From Helicobacteraceae bacterium (GTDB taxonomy: Bacteria; Campylobacterota; Campylobacteria; Campylobacterales; Sulfurimonadaceae): 64,000 nucleotides of DNA. This document shows, piece after piece, positions 29,206 through 37,998 of this stretch. The translations under genes and the position numbers were made by a program. The stretch spans positions 157,549 through 221,548 of the forward strand of contig WTBY01000005.1 in NCBI GenBank assembly GCA_013138865.1, read 5' to 3'. Under the pieces are notes generated by a model. The model saw only the letters and a program-made list of their open reading frames with translations. It was not told the DNA's origin and searched no databases. The first letter of the stretch is position 1; every line of letters starts with the position of its first letter.

Positions 29206-29235
29206 TTGACATATAGTTAAAACACTTGCTATTAT
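29206..29235 (+). promoter_or_regulatory. Promoter with -35 and -10 before the 29265 gene
   Basis: TTGACA (29206-29211), 18 bases of spacer, then TATTAT (29230-29235), just after the PBP1A stop. A clear -35 like this is uncommon in the window and gives the next gene its own promoter. TATACT at 29233 is an alternative -10 with longer spacing. Confidence 0.55.
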
Positions 29236-29264
29236 ACTAACTTATTTTAATTATAAGGTTATTA

Positions 29265-29798
29265 ATGAAAAAGTATATTTTTATAGTAGTAGGACTATTT
29301 ATATTTATAAGTATTGCCAATGAGATTTATACTCAAGTAAATAAAAAAGATGCAAAATCAAAGAGGGTAGAGTGTCAAGAACACTCTACCATGTTTGAAA
29401 AAGTGGTAAATAAAGAACTTTTAAATACTTTACAAAAGAGTTTAAAAAGTGGTAGTGTTGATGTTGAAGTAACTGCTCAAAAATCAACTTATATGAAATC
29501 TAAACTTTTTGAATACGTAAAAGAGAGTGATATAAAAGATAATTTTTTAAAACTTGTAAACAAAAATAGAGATACTAAGGCTACTGCTAAAGTAGATATC
29601 TTAATTTATGAAAATGATAAAAAAGATCCAGGTAAAAAAACAGCTAAGTCAAAACTTTATGCAGGTTACTTGGTCCTAAGTTTTAATATACAAAGCACTC
29701 TTGTCTATAAAATACAGATAGATTTTATGGATGATAAAGGGCGCGATGTACAAAGAGTTTTAGAGTGTGCTCTAAACTCTGCTAAAACTATAAAGTAG
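29265..29798 (+). CDS. Membrane-anchored or secreted protein of unknown function
   Basis: This 177-residue protein has an N-terminal hydrophobic segment (about 4-20) with no good signal-peptidase site, so it is probably anchored with its body in the periplasm. The body is basic, with two cysteines (near residues 37 and 168) that could pair. I do not recognise the family. Its stop region overlaps the 3' end of the convergent dedA gene by 11 bases. Confidence 0.65.
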   Translation: MKKYIFIVVGLFIFISIANEIYTQVNKKDAKSKRVECQEHSTMFEKVVNKELLNTLQKSLKSGSVDVEVTAQKSTYMKSKLFEYVKESDIKDNFLKLVNKNRDTKATAKVDILIYENDKKDPGKKTAKSKLYAGYLVLSFNIQSTLVYKIQIDFMDDKGRDVQRVLECALNSAKTIK

Positions 29799-30390
29799 CT
29801 TCTTTAGTTTTTTTATAGTATATAAAACCAATTACACTCAGTAGGGCAAAAATAATAAGTATTATATTAGATAGGTACTCTTTTATAAGTGCTTCATTTT
29901 CTCCGATCATAAAGCCAAGTACTACTAAAATGGCACTCCATATAGTACTTCCAAGTGCAGTATAAAGAGCAAATACTTTTAAATTCATACGTGATAGTCC
30001 TGCTGGTACAGATATTAACTGTCTTACACCAGGTATCAGTCTTCCAGTAAATGTAGAGATAGCACCATGCTTTGTAAAAAATTTTTCCATCTTTTCTAAA
30101 GTCTCTTCGGAAATTAAAATATATTTTCCATACTTTAGTAAAAAAGCACGTCCAACATAAAGAGCACTAAAATAGTTTATAAAAGCACCAAGAAGTGATC
30201 CACCTAGTGAGGCTATCATAATTAGCGACACACTCATTTCACCTTTTGAAGCTAAAAAACCAGCTGGTATTAAAACTATTTCACTTGGGAATGGTATAAA
30301 TGAGCTCTCAATTGCCATAAGCAAGAAGATCCCCAAATATCCCATGTCAAAAATTAGATCGACTAACCACTCTGCTAAATCATGAATCAT
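29788..30390 (-). CDS. DedA family membrane protein
   Basis: This 200-residue DedA/SNARE-associated family protein has the signature FIPFPSEIVLIPAGFLAS near residue 31 and the conserved GRLIPGVRQLISVPAG near 117, with four to five membrane helices. DedA proteins are undecaprenyl-phosphate or phospholipid translocases or are needed for envelope homeostasis. It overlaps murG by four bases, and MurG uses an undecaprenyl-linked substrate, so the pairing makes sense for lipid-carrier recycling. Confidence 0.87.
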   Translation of the reverse strand: MIHDLAEWLVDLIFDMGYLGIFLLMAIESSFIPFPSEIVLIPAGFLASKGEMSVSLIMIASLGGSLLGAFINYFSALYVGRAFLLKYGKYILISEETLEKMEKFFTKHGAISTFTGRLIPGVRQLISVPAGLSRMNLKVFALYTALGSTIWSAILVVLGFMIGENEALIKEYLSNIILIIFALLSVIGFIYYKKTKEATL

Positions 30391-31409
30391 TTTGTAATAT
30401 CCTTAATTATCTGTTTTATTATGTCCTTAGCACCATTTGGACTAATATATGAGCCTAAATTAGTGCTTTTTTGAGTTAGATCTTCATCTAGAATTGATAG
30501 TAATTTCTCTTCTAAATTTTCATTTTCACGCATCATCCAACCTAGGTTGTTATCAACAATAAATTTAGCATTGAAAAATTGATGATCACCAGCGGCGTAA
30601 GGGTATGGGACGAAAAAAGCAGGTAATTTAGCTGCACATAACTCCCAAAGTGTACTTGCACCTGAGCGAGAAACTGCTAAGTCACTTCTTTCAATTAGTT
30701 TTTCAAGTTCATTTGAAAAAGAGAATAGCTCTACTTCTATATGTAACTCTTTATAACTATTTTTTACTCTCTCATAATCACTCTTACCACATTGATGAAT
30801 TATATTGATCTCTTTTTCGCTCAAAATAGGAGCTACTTTTAGAGCCAAATCATTTATAGCTTTTGCTCCTTGAGAACCACCTAGGAATATGATAGTAGTT
30901 ATTTTTGATCGTACTCTAGAAGTTTTGAAAAGTTCTTCTTTAACAGGGTAAGACTTTAGTGCTGAATCACTTTCATAAGAGCTAAAAAAGCCAGAAGCAA
31001 AAGGCTTTAATATAGAATTTAGTCGTCCTATTTTTGCATTTTGCTCGTGAATATATAATTTTTTAAAAGCTAAAATAGAAGCAAATGAAGCAGGTGCAGC
31101 GGAGTAGCCACCCACACTAATTACTGCTTGAACTTTTTGTGATCTTAAAATAAAAAAAGATTTTAAAATAGCTTTTATAATGTTAAAAAGTGATCCAACC
31201 TTTGCTAATCCTTTTTTGTTTACTACACCAGAAGTATTTAAAAAGTATACATAAGAGAAGCTACTGTTCTCTTGAAACCAACTTCTGTCTTGACCATTTG
31301 TAGATCCTATAAAAATTGCTTCATGACCATCTTCTATTAAAGCATCAACTAAAGAAGAAGCAATAGCTAAATGACCTCCTGTACCACCACCCGTTATTAT
31401 AAATTTCAT
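30387..31409 (-). CDS. murG: UDP-N-acetylglucosamine--lipid I transferase
   Basis: This 340-residue GT28 glycosyltransferase adds GlcNAc to lipid I on the inner face of the membrane. The diphosphate-binding loops are ITGGGTGGHLAIAS at the N-terminus and FLGGSQGAKAIND near 175; SRSGASTLWELCA and PYPYAAGDHQFFNA are the acceptor and donor motifs. Length is normal for the phylum. It is the first gene of the murG-dedA pair and diverges from the cytochrome gene at 31545. Confidence 0.94.
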   Translation of the reverse strand: MKFIITGGGTGGHLAIASSLVDALIEDGHEAIFIGSTNGQDRSWFQENSSFSYVYFLNTSGVVNKKGLAKVGSLFNIIKAILKSFFILRSQKVQAVISVGGYSAAPASFASILAFKKLYIHEQNAKIGRLNSILKPFASGFFSSYESDSALKSYPVKEELFKTSRVRSKITTIIFLGGSQGAKAINDLALKVAPILSEKEINIIHQCGKSDYERVKNSYKELHIEVELFSFSNELEKLIERSDLAVSRSGASTLWELCAAKLPAFFVPYPYAAGDHQFFNAKFIVDNNLGWMMRENENLEEKLLSILDEDLTQKSTNLGSYISPNGAKDIIKQIIKDITK

Positions 31410-31478
31410 AAATTCCTATCACTAATAATATTTTCTAAATATACCAAAAAAATTATTAATTAAAGTAATGATTTAAGC

Positions 31479-31484
31479 TATAAT
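31479..31484 (+). promoter_or_regulatory. -10 box of the P460-like cytochrome gene
   Basis: TATAAT in GCTATAATAGTG, 61 bases before the start, in the 135-base divergent gap with murG. It implies a 5' leader of about 55 bases. Confidence 0.5.
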
Positions 31485-31544
31485 AGTGTAGAATTTTTGA
31501 AGGTTGTTAACATATGACCTAAAAATTGAATACTAAGGCTATTT

Positions 31545-32042
31545 ATGAAAAAAATTGTTATATTATTAACTGCGCTTGTTATTACAGCATTCGCAGCAAG
31601 TGAGACAAAGTTTCCAGCTAATTGGAAAGAGTTTACTGTAGTAAATACTACTTTAGCTGATATTGGTGGTGCATTACCTGATTGTAGTGCAGATGTAAGT
31701 GCTTTTCCAGCAATTTATCAAGAGACAATTGCAACTTATTGTGCAGTTAAACCAGGTGGACCGGGTGCTGTTGAAATTATAGTTAGTGATGTAGTTGCTT
31801 ATACTAAAAGAGATGGAAAAACTCCAAATGGTGTAGTTGAAATTTTACACCTTAAAGATCTTAAGTTACTATTTGTAACAGAATGGATTGCTGGAAAGCC
31901 TATGTATGGAATCTTTACAGAAGATGGTACTGACGCCGCTAATGCAGTAGGTACAGGACTTAATCCTCAAGATTGTCGTACATGTCATACAGGTTATGAA
32001 GCATTTTGTATTAACGGTCAATGTGGTAAAAAAACTAAATAA
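31545..32042 (+). CDS. Periplasmic c-type cytochrome, cytochrome P460-like
   Basis: This 165-residue protein has a signal peptide (1-18, cleaved after AFAA) and a single haem-attachment motif CRTCH near residue 145, close to the C-terminus. [13 protein letters not shown] near the N-terminus and [21 protein letters not shown] resemble the cytochrome P460/cytochrome c'-beta fold. Further cysteines flank the haem site (Cys-x6-CGKK at the very end, plus two near 51 and 68). P460-type proteins handle hydroxylamine, NO or CO; which applies here is unknown. It lies 29 bases before the first of two chemoreceptors, suggesting a joint sensing role. Confidence 0.7.
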   Translation: MKKIVILLTALVITAFAASETKFPANWKEFTVVNTTLADIGGALPDCSADVSAFPAIYQETIATYCAVKPGGPGAVEIIVSDVVAYTKRDGKTPNGVVEILHLKDLKLLFVTEWIAGKPMYGIFTEDGTDAANAVGTGLNPQDCRTCHTGYEAFCINGQCGKKTK

Positions 32043-32071
32043 TAAAATTTTCAAAGATAGGTGTTATAAAT

Positions 32072-34114
32072 ATGCAAAACCAAAGTTCTATAGTAAATAA
32101 AGTTTCATTAATTATAACACTCTTATCTATCCTTTTTGCACTTTGGATAGGCTTTTTAGTCTATTCAGTACAGTACGAAAGTGAAGAAAAAAGTATTATT
32201 AATAGTGCAAAAGCAGGATTTTCTGCAATGGTTCCTATAAGTGAAAATGCAGTCTCTGGTGGAAACATTATGAAGCTTAAAAGTAAAGATACAAGAGCCA
32301 TTGCAAAAAATACTGGAGCACTATTTATAGATGTTACTGGTATGAGTAACAAAATGCCAAAATCTATGTTCGCACCAGAACAACCTCCTAAAAGAATATC
32401 TTTTGTGTTTAATAACTCCAAAATTCCAAAAACACAGTTAGCTAATTTACTGAAAAAAATCAAAAAATCAAAAAAATCTCATCTATTAGAAGGTAGCTTT
32501 TTACTTGTTAAAGAGAGACTTAAAATAAATAATGGTGGGGTAGTAATAGGTATTTTTGATGCTAGTGCAATGAATGAACTGACTTCATCAATCATGAAAA
32601 TTATTTTAATTAAAGTTGTACCAGCTTTTATAGTTTTTATAATTATTTTAATTTTAGTACTTAAAAAGTCACTTGCACCACTTAAAAAGTTTCAAGAGGG
32701 ACTTTTAGAGTTCTTTAGATACTTAAATAAAGAGAGTGAAAGTGTACCTTCTATTTACATTGATTCAAGTGATGAAATAGGTGCAATGGCAAAAATTGTT
32801 AATGACAATATTTTAAAAGCTAAAGATGCGCTAGAACAAGAAAAAGAGTTAATTAAACAGACCTCCGAAGTTATTGCTCAAGTTAGTAGTGGTCATTTAA
32901 CTTATAGAGTTAATGCATCTTCTGCTAATCCAGCTCTTAATGAATTAAAACATCTTTTAAATGAGATGTTAGATAAGCTAGAGGAGCAAATAGGCTCTGA
33001 TATTAATAAAATAAATAATCTATTTGCAGAACTTGCACAAATGAAATTTGGTTCTACAATTCCAAATGCAAAAGGTAATATAGAAAAAATTGCTAATACT
33101 ATTTCATTAGAGTCAGCATCTATTGTAAGTGAAGTCTCTAAAGTTTTAGCACAACTTAGTTTAGGAGACTTAACCGTAGAGATAGTAAATGATTATAGCG
33201 GTGATTTTGGTTCTATTAAAGAGTCTATAAATACTCTTTCAAGATCCCTATCAGAAATATTAGAAGTGATAAACTCTAATGCTTCACAGATGCAAGTAGT
33301 TGCATCTGAAGTTAATCAAGCAAGTCTATCTTTAGCAAACTCTGCAACAGAACAAGCAGCTTCACTAGAGCAAACAGCAGCCTCTATATCTCAAATAAGT
33401 GAAAGCATTAGTGAAAATGCTAAAGATGCAAGTAGTACTAATATTATGGCAACTGAGGCCGCAAGTTTAGCAAACAATGGTGGCAAAGCAGTTGAAGAGA
33501 CAGTTGAAGCTATGGGTGAGATCGCTAATAGAATTCAAATTATTGAAGATATTGTTTATCAAACAAATCTTTTAGCACTTAATGCTGCTATTGAAGCTGC
33601 TCGAGCGGGTGAACATGGAAAAGGTTTTGCTGTAGTTGCGGCTGAAGTTAGAAAACTTGCTTTAAGAAGTCAAGTAGCAGCCTCAGAAATATCAAAAATC
33701 ACAAAAGAGAGTGTGAAAATTTCTAAAGGTGCAGGTACTTTAATAGATAATGTAGTACCTAAAATTTCACAAACAGCTAACTTAATTCAAAATATTTCCA
33801 ATGCGTCACAAGAACAAGATGGACGAATTTCACAGATAAACCAAGCTATGAATGAATTAGATAGTACAACACAGTCAAATGCACTCTCATCTGAGAAATT
33901 AACAAGTACAAGTGAAGAGTTAGATTCTCAAGTAAACTCTCTTGTTAATGCAATAGCATATTTTAAAATTAATGAGCATGATGAGTTAGGTAAGTTTAAT
34001 TCTAGTATAAAAAAAGTTGACACTCCTAATAGCGGAATAAATGTTACAAATGCAGAAAAAGCTTTAGAAAGTGATATAGATCTTAGTAAGTTTGATACTT
34101 ATAAAAAGGTATAG
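32072..34114 (+). CDS. Methyl-accepting chemotaxis protein with multiple HAMP-like segments
   Basis: This 680-residue chemoreceptor has membrane helices at about 10-30 and 180-200. They enclose a short periplasmic domain with [15 protein letters not shown] and [15 protein letters not shown]. The cytoplasmic part carries several HAMP-like units ([18 protein letters not shown] and [18 protein letters not shown] are two) before the signalling tip [20 protein letters not shown]. The periplasmic domain is clearly related to that of the next gene. It is 29 bases behind the P460-like cytochrome and probably co-transcribed. The ligand is unknown. Confidence 0.88.
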   Translation: MQNQSSIVNKVSLIITLLSILFALWIGFLVYSVQYESEEKSIINSAKAGFSAMVPISENAVSGGNIMKLKSKDTRAIAKNTGALFIDVTGMSNKMPKSMFAPEQPPKRISFVFNNSKIPKTQLANLLKKIKKSKKSHLLEGSFLLVKERLKINNGGVVIGIFDASAMNELTSSIMKIILIKVVPAFIVFIIILILVLKKSLAPLKKFQEGLLEFFRYLNKESESVPSIYIDSSDEIGAMAKIVNDNILKAKDALEQEKELIKQTSEVIAQVSSGHLTYRVNASSANPALNELKHLLNEMLDKLEEQIGSDINKINNLFAELAQMKFGSTIPNAKGNIEKIANTISLESASIVSEVSKVLAQLSLGDLTVEIVNDYSGDFGSIKESINTLSRSLSEILEVINSNASQMQVVASEVNQASLSLANSATEQAASLEQTAASISQISESISENAKDASSTNIMATEAASLANNGGKAVEETVEAMGEIANRIQIIEDIVYQTNLLALNAAIEAARAGEHGKGFAVVAAEVRKLALRSQVAASEISKITKESVKISKGAGTLIDNVVPKISQTANLIQNISNASQEQDGRISQINQAMNELDSTTQSNALSSEKLTSTSEELDSQVNSLVNAIAYFKINEHDELGKFNSSIKKVDTPNSGINVTNAEKALESDIDLSKFDTYKKV

Positions 34115-34117
34115 TGA

Positions 34118-34123
34118 TATAAT
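34118..34123 (+). promoter_or_regulatory. -10 box of the second chemoreceptor gene
   Basis: TATAAT in GTGATATAATTATT, just after the preceding stop and 41 bases before the next ATG. Confidence 0.45.
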
Positions 34124-34158
34124 TATTTAAAATATTATATTAAAGAGTAGGGCTTGTT

Positions 34159-35736
34159 ATGAATCTTTCTATACAAAATAAGTTTATAATAGGTTTTGTG
34201 ATAATTACATCACTTTTTGCTTTTTTTATTGGTCTTAGTTTTTTAGATTACGACAAAGAACATGGTAAAAATGGTGCTATTGAAGTTGCTAAAACTGCAG
34301 TAAGTCCACTTAGTTCTATTGCTGAAACAGCGGTTAGTGGTGCGAATATAATGAAGCTAAAAAGTAACGATGTAAAAGCTATTATAAAAGCCTCTAATGC
34401 TTTTTATGTTGATGTAAATGGTATGAGTAATATAATACCAAAGTCTATGTTTGCTCCAGAACAACCTCCCAAACAAATTCACTTTAATTTTTTAAATGAA
34501 AAAAAAATAACTAAAGATGAAGTTAAAACTCTTTTAGTTGGACTTACTAGTTCAACTACAGGTTATTTTATAAATGAAAAATATTTAATTTTAAAACAAA
34601 AATTAAATGTAAAAAATGGTGGAAATATAGTTGCAGTTTTTGACGCTTCTAAAATCAACTCTATACAGAGTGAAGTTACAATGCTTATTTTAAAAATTAT
34701 TATTCCATTGATGACTCTTAGTGTAATTGCGATATATTTTTTAGTTAAATATTTATTTAAAGATCTAAATAGTATTTCCAGGGCACTTAAAGATGATATA
34801 AACGATCTTAGTAAAACATTGAATGTAGATAGTAGAGATGAGATAGGTGAAATAGCATACAACTTAAATAACTTTTTTGCAAATTTAGATGGAATTATAT
34901 TGAAGATCAAAGAGTTAGGAGCTAAAAATATTTCACAGTCATCAGTTTTAAATGGTGTATCACAAACTATACAAGAACAAATAACAAATCAGAACTCTAT
35001 CATCTCTAAAACTGCTAGCGACGGAATTACAGTTAAAAATAGATTATCAAATATGGTCGAAGACGCTCTTAAATCACAAGAAGATGTAAAATCTTTACAA
35101 AATAATATAGATAATGCTAGAGATAAAATTAGTTCAATGCAAGATATAATAATATCTTCAAATGAGCAAGAGCTACAGATGAGTGAAAAGTTAAACTCTT
35201 TAAGTACAGAAGCTACACAAGTAAATGATATTTTAAGTGTTATTAGCGACATTGCCGATCAGACAAACTTACTAGCTCTAAATGCTGCTATAGAAGCTGC
35301 ACGAGCAGGTGAACATGGGCGAGGCTTTGCTGTTGTTGCAGATGAAGTTCGTAAACTAGCTGAGAGAACACAAAAAAGTCTTTCTGAGATTAAAGCAACT
35401 ATAAACGTTATGGTAGAAGCAATAGCAAATGTTAATGAAGATATGCAAGTTACACTGCATAATGTAGAGTTATTAGAGAACTCTTCCTCGGAGGTGACAA
35501 TAGAGATAGATAATATATCTGCAGTGATGCAACATTCTGTCGAAGCTACAAAAGAGTCAGTTGAAACATCTCGTTCACTTTCAGAGCAAGTAGAAAAAAT
35601 AATAGTAGATATCGAACATATACATAAAGTTTCTCAAGACAGCTCACAAGAGGTTGAAAAAATTGTAGATATTTCACACTCATTTCAAAATCAAGCTAAA
35701 AACTTAAATGATGAGATCTCTATATTTAAAACTTGA
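34159..35736 (+). CDS. Methyl-accepting chemotaxis protein, paralogous sensor domain
   Basis: This 525-residue chemoreceptor has a periplasmic domain homologous to that of its upstream neighbour: [17 protein letters not shown] and [14 protein letters not shown] match nearly residue for residue. One HAMP segment follows the second membrane helix (about 178-196), and the signalling tip is [20 protein letters not shown]. The cytoplasmic part differs from the neighbour (single HAMP, other adaptation region), so the pair shares a sensor but not the signalling body. This suggests domain shuffling after duplication. Confidence 0.88.
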   Translation: MNLSIQNKFIIGFVIITSLFAFFIGLSFLDYDKEHGKNGAIEVAKTAVSPLSSIAETAVSGANIMKLKSNDVKAIIKASNAFYVDVNGMSNIIPKSMFAPEQPPKQIHFNFLNEKKITKDEVKTLLVGLTSSTTGYFINEKYLILKQKLNVKNGGNIVAVFDASKINSIQSEVTMLILKIIIPLMTLSVIAIYFLVKYLFKDLNSISRALKDDINDLSKTLNVDSRDEIGEIAYNLNNFFANLDGIILKIKELGAKNISQSSVLNGVSQTIQEQITNQNSIISKTASDGITVKNRLSNMVEDALKSQEDVKSLQNNIDNARDKISSMQDIIISSNEQELQMSEKLNSLSTEATQVNDILSVISDIADQTNLLALNAAIEAARAGEHGRGFAVVADEVRKLAERTQKSLSEIKATINVMVEAIANVNEDMQVTLHNVELLENSSSEVTIEIDNISAVMQHSVEATKESVETSRSLSEQVEKIIVDIEHIHKVSQDSSQEVEKIVDISHSFQNQAKNLNDEISIFKT

Positions 35737-35742
35737 TATAAT
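35737..35742 (+). promoter_or_regulatory. -10 box of xseA
   Basis: TATAAT directly after the chemoreceptor stop and 24 bases before the xseA start, preceded by TTGA. Confidence 0.5.
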
Positions 35743-35765
35743 CTTTTTTCAATCAAAGGATTATT

Positions 35766-36947
35766 TTGCAAACACTAACAGTCTCATCACTTAATGAGCA
35801 GATCAAAAACCTTCTAGAGACTACTTTTGTTAGAGTATTTGTTGAAGGTGAAATTTCAAGAATAACTTATCACAACAGTGGACATATTTACTTTAGTTTA
35901 AAAGATTCTAGTTCAGCTATAAAAGGTGTAATGTTCAGAGGTAATGCAACTAAGTTACGTTTTCGCTTAGAAGAGGGTCTTAAAGTTATCGTTGATGGTG
36001 CTATTTCTTTATATAAACCTCGTGGTGAGTACCAACTTAACTGTTTTAACATAGATCCTGCAGGACATGGTGCTTTAGCTCTAGCGTATGAGCAGTTAAA
36101 GTCTAAGTTATATGATCAAGGTTATTTTAATAATAAAAAAATTATTCCTAAGTTTGCTAAAAGCATAGCTCTTATAACTTCAGCAACAAGTGCAGCACTA
36201 CAAGATATGTTAAGAGTTGCAACTGAGCGTTATCCATTAGTTAAAATAGTAGTTTATGACTCATTAGTGCAAGGTGCAAATGCTAAATTTGAGATAAGTC
36301 AAAATATAGCTCTCGCAGATACTAAAGGGCATGATATAATTGTTGTAGGTCGTGGAGGCGGTAGCTTAGAAGATCTTTGGGCATTTAATGAAGAGATCGT
36401 AGCCGACGCTATTTTTAATGCTGTAACACCAATAGTGTCTGCAGTAGGACATGAGATAGACTTTTTAATAAGTGATGAAGTAGCAGACTTGAGAGCACCT
36501 ACACCATCAGCTGCAATGCAGATGATTTTACCCGATAAAAATGAGCTATTAATGATGATAGACTCTCAACGGGATCATTTCAGTAGTTTAATAAGTCAAA
36601 AACTTTCTCTAAAAAAAGAGCAACTTAGCTCTATTACCAACCTTTTTAAAGCAAACTCAATTGATCAGAAAATAAGTTTAAAGTTAGAAGAAGTTTCACG
36701 CTTAAAAACAAGTTTATCTCAAACTATAAACTTTGTTCTTGAGAGAAAGCGATTGCAACTAGAAGAGCAACAAAGAATTTTTAAACTTAACCACCCTAGT
36801 ACAAAAATAAAAAAAGGTTTTGTTCAAATTTCTCAAAACTCAAAAACTATTGAGCTAGAAAAATTAGCTCTGAATGATGAGTTTAAAATAATGGATGAGA
36901 AGCTAATAGTAACATCAAAAGTAATTAAAAAAGAGGCTATTAAGTGA
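35766..36947 (+). CDS. xseA: Exodeoxyribonuclease VII large subunit
   Basis: This 393-residue protein has an N-terminal OB fold (RVFVEGEISRITYHNSGHIYFSLKD) and the catalytic domain with ALITSATSAALQDML, VVGRGGGSLEDLWAFNEE and SAVGHEIDFLISDEVADLRAPTP split across it. Together with XseB it degrades single-stranded DNA to acid-soluble oligonucleotides in repair. The start is TTG with AAAGGA upstream (35755-35760). xseB is not next to it; instead the CobT-like gene overlaps its stop by four bases. Confidence 0.93.
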   Translation: MQTLTVSSLNEQIKNLLETTFVRVFVEGEISRITYHNSGHIYFSLKDSSSAIKGVMFRGNATKLRFRLEEGLKVIVDGAISLYKPRGEYQLNCFNIDPAGHGALALAYEQLKSKLYDQGYFNNKKIIPKFAKSIALITSATSAALQDMLRVATERYPLVKIVVYDSLVQGANAKFEISQNIALADTKGHDIIVVGRGGGSLEDLWAFNEEIVADAIFNAVTPIVSAVGHEIDFLISDEVADLRAPTPSAAMQMILPDKNELLMMIDSQRDHFSSLISQKLSLKKEQLSSITNLFKANSIDQKISLKLEEVSRLKTSLSQTINFVLERKRLQLEEQQRIFKLNHPSTKIKKGFVQISQNSKTIELEKLALNDEFKIMDEKLIVTSKVIKKEAIK

Positions 36948-37996
36948 GTTGTATTAAATATATAACAAAAAATAAAAACTCTAAACTACCAAGTGGCAAA
37001 GCTGACTTTTTATTAGCAGCTAGTGTAACTAAAACATGTGAAATAGAAGGAATTACACAAGCAGGTATTCCTGGACTGATTCCACTTACACCTACACTTG
37101 ACGCTGAGTTTATATCAACAGGTAAAGTATTTTCACTTGAGAATATAGCTGAAACTCCAAAAGGTGTACCAACACCAGCACTTATAACAAGAGCAGTTAC
37201 ACAACTAAAAAGTTTTAATACCATCAAAATTTTAGATCTAGGTATGAGTGTGAAACCAAAAGAGTCTAATTTAATAGACTTTGGTATTAAACCATCACAA
37301 AATATAGCCAATGGTTCAAAAATAGACGCAAAAGAGATCTTTAACAAAGCTCGTGAGTATGCAAGAGGTTACAAGTTAGAAGCTGATTATATTATACTAG
37401 GTGAGAGTACACCAGCAGGAACAACTACAGCTACTGCAACTGCGATCGCACTTGGTTATGAGTGTAAAGATGCTTTCTCTTCCTCTTTTAAAAACAATCC
37501 ACTGAATATAAAAGAAGAGGTAGTCAAAAAAGCTCTTTTAAATATAGATGAAAATATGAGTAGCTTTGATAAGCTTTCAATACTAAGTGATAATATGCTT
37601 ATTTTTACAGCCGGTTTTTTAATTGAGTTTTCTCAAAAAGCGAAAGTAGTTTTAGGTGGTGGAACGCAGCTGGCAGCTGCTCTTTTAGTAGCAGATACAT
37701 TAGCTAAAGAGTTGAATTTAAATATAAATAGTGAAAATATAACCTTAGCCACTACAACATGGGTCGCTAATGATGAGAACTCAAATATAGAAAGACTACT
37801 AAATCAACTATCATTTAAAATTAATGCAGTTTATGCAGAGTTTAGTTTTAAGAGCGCAAACATACCTATTTTAAAACTCTACGATCAAGGTGAAGCAAAA
37901 GAGGGCGTAGGAGCAGGAAGTGCAATTTTCTACGCCTACTTAAATAACTTAAGCAACGAAGATATTCTTAGAGAAGTTGAGAGCTTAATGGTTTAA
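36944..37996 (+). CDS. cobT: CobT-like nicotinate-nucleotide phosphoribosyltransferase (UPF0284/TIGR00303 type)
   Basis: This 350-residue protein matches the CobT-like group typed by ILGESTPAGTTTATATAIALG (centre), VLGGGTQLAAALLVAD and the C-terminal EGVGAGSAIFYAYL. These proteins are annotated as nicotinate-mononucleotide-dependent phosphoribosyltransferases acting in assembly of the cobamide lower ligand. No other cobalamin gene is present here. The GTG start overlaps the xseA stop (GTGA). Its stop is only two bases from the end of the convergent FecR gene, leaving no room for a separate terminator. Confidence 0.75.
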   Translation: MSCIKYITKNKNSKLPSGKADFLLAASVTKTCEIEGITQAGIPGLIPLTPTLDAEFISTGKVFSLENIAETPKGVPTPALITRAVTQLKSFNTIKILDLGMSVKPKESNLIDFGIKPSQNIANGSKIDAKEIFNKAREYARGYKLEADYIILGESTPAGTTTATATAIALGYECKDAFSSSFKNNPLNIKEEVVKKALLNIDENMSSFDKLSILSDNMLIFTAGFLIEFSQKAKVVLGGGTQLAAALLVADTLAKELNLNINSENITLATTTWVANDENSNIERLLNQLSFKINAVYAEFSFKSANIPILKLYDQGEAKEGVGAGSAIFYAYLNNLSNEDILREVESLMV

Positions 37997-37998
37997 TA

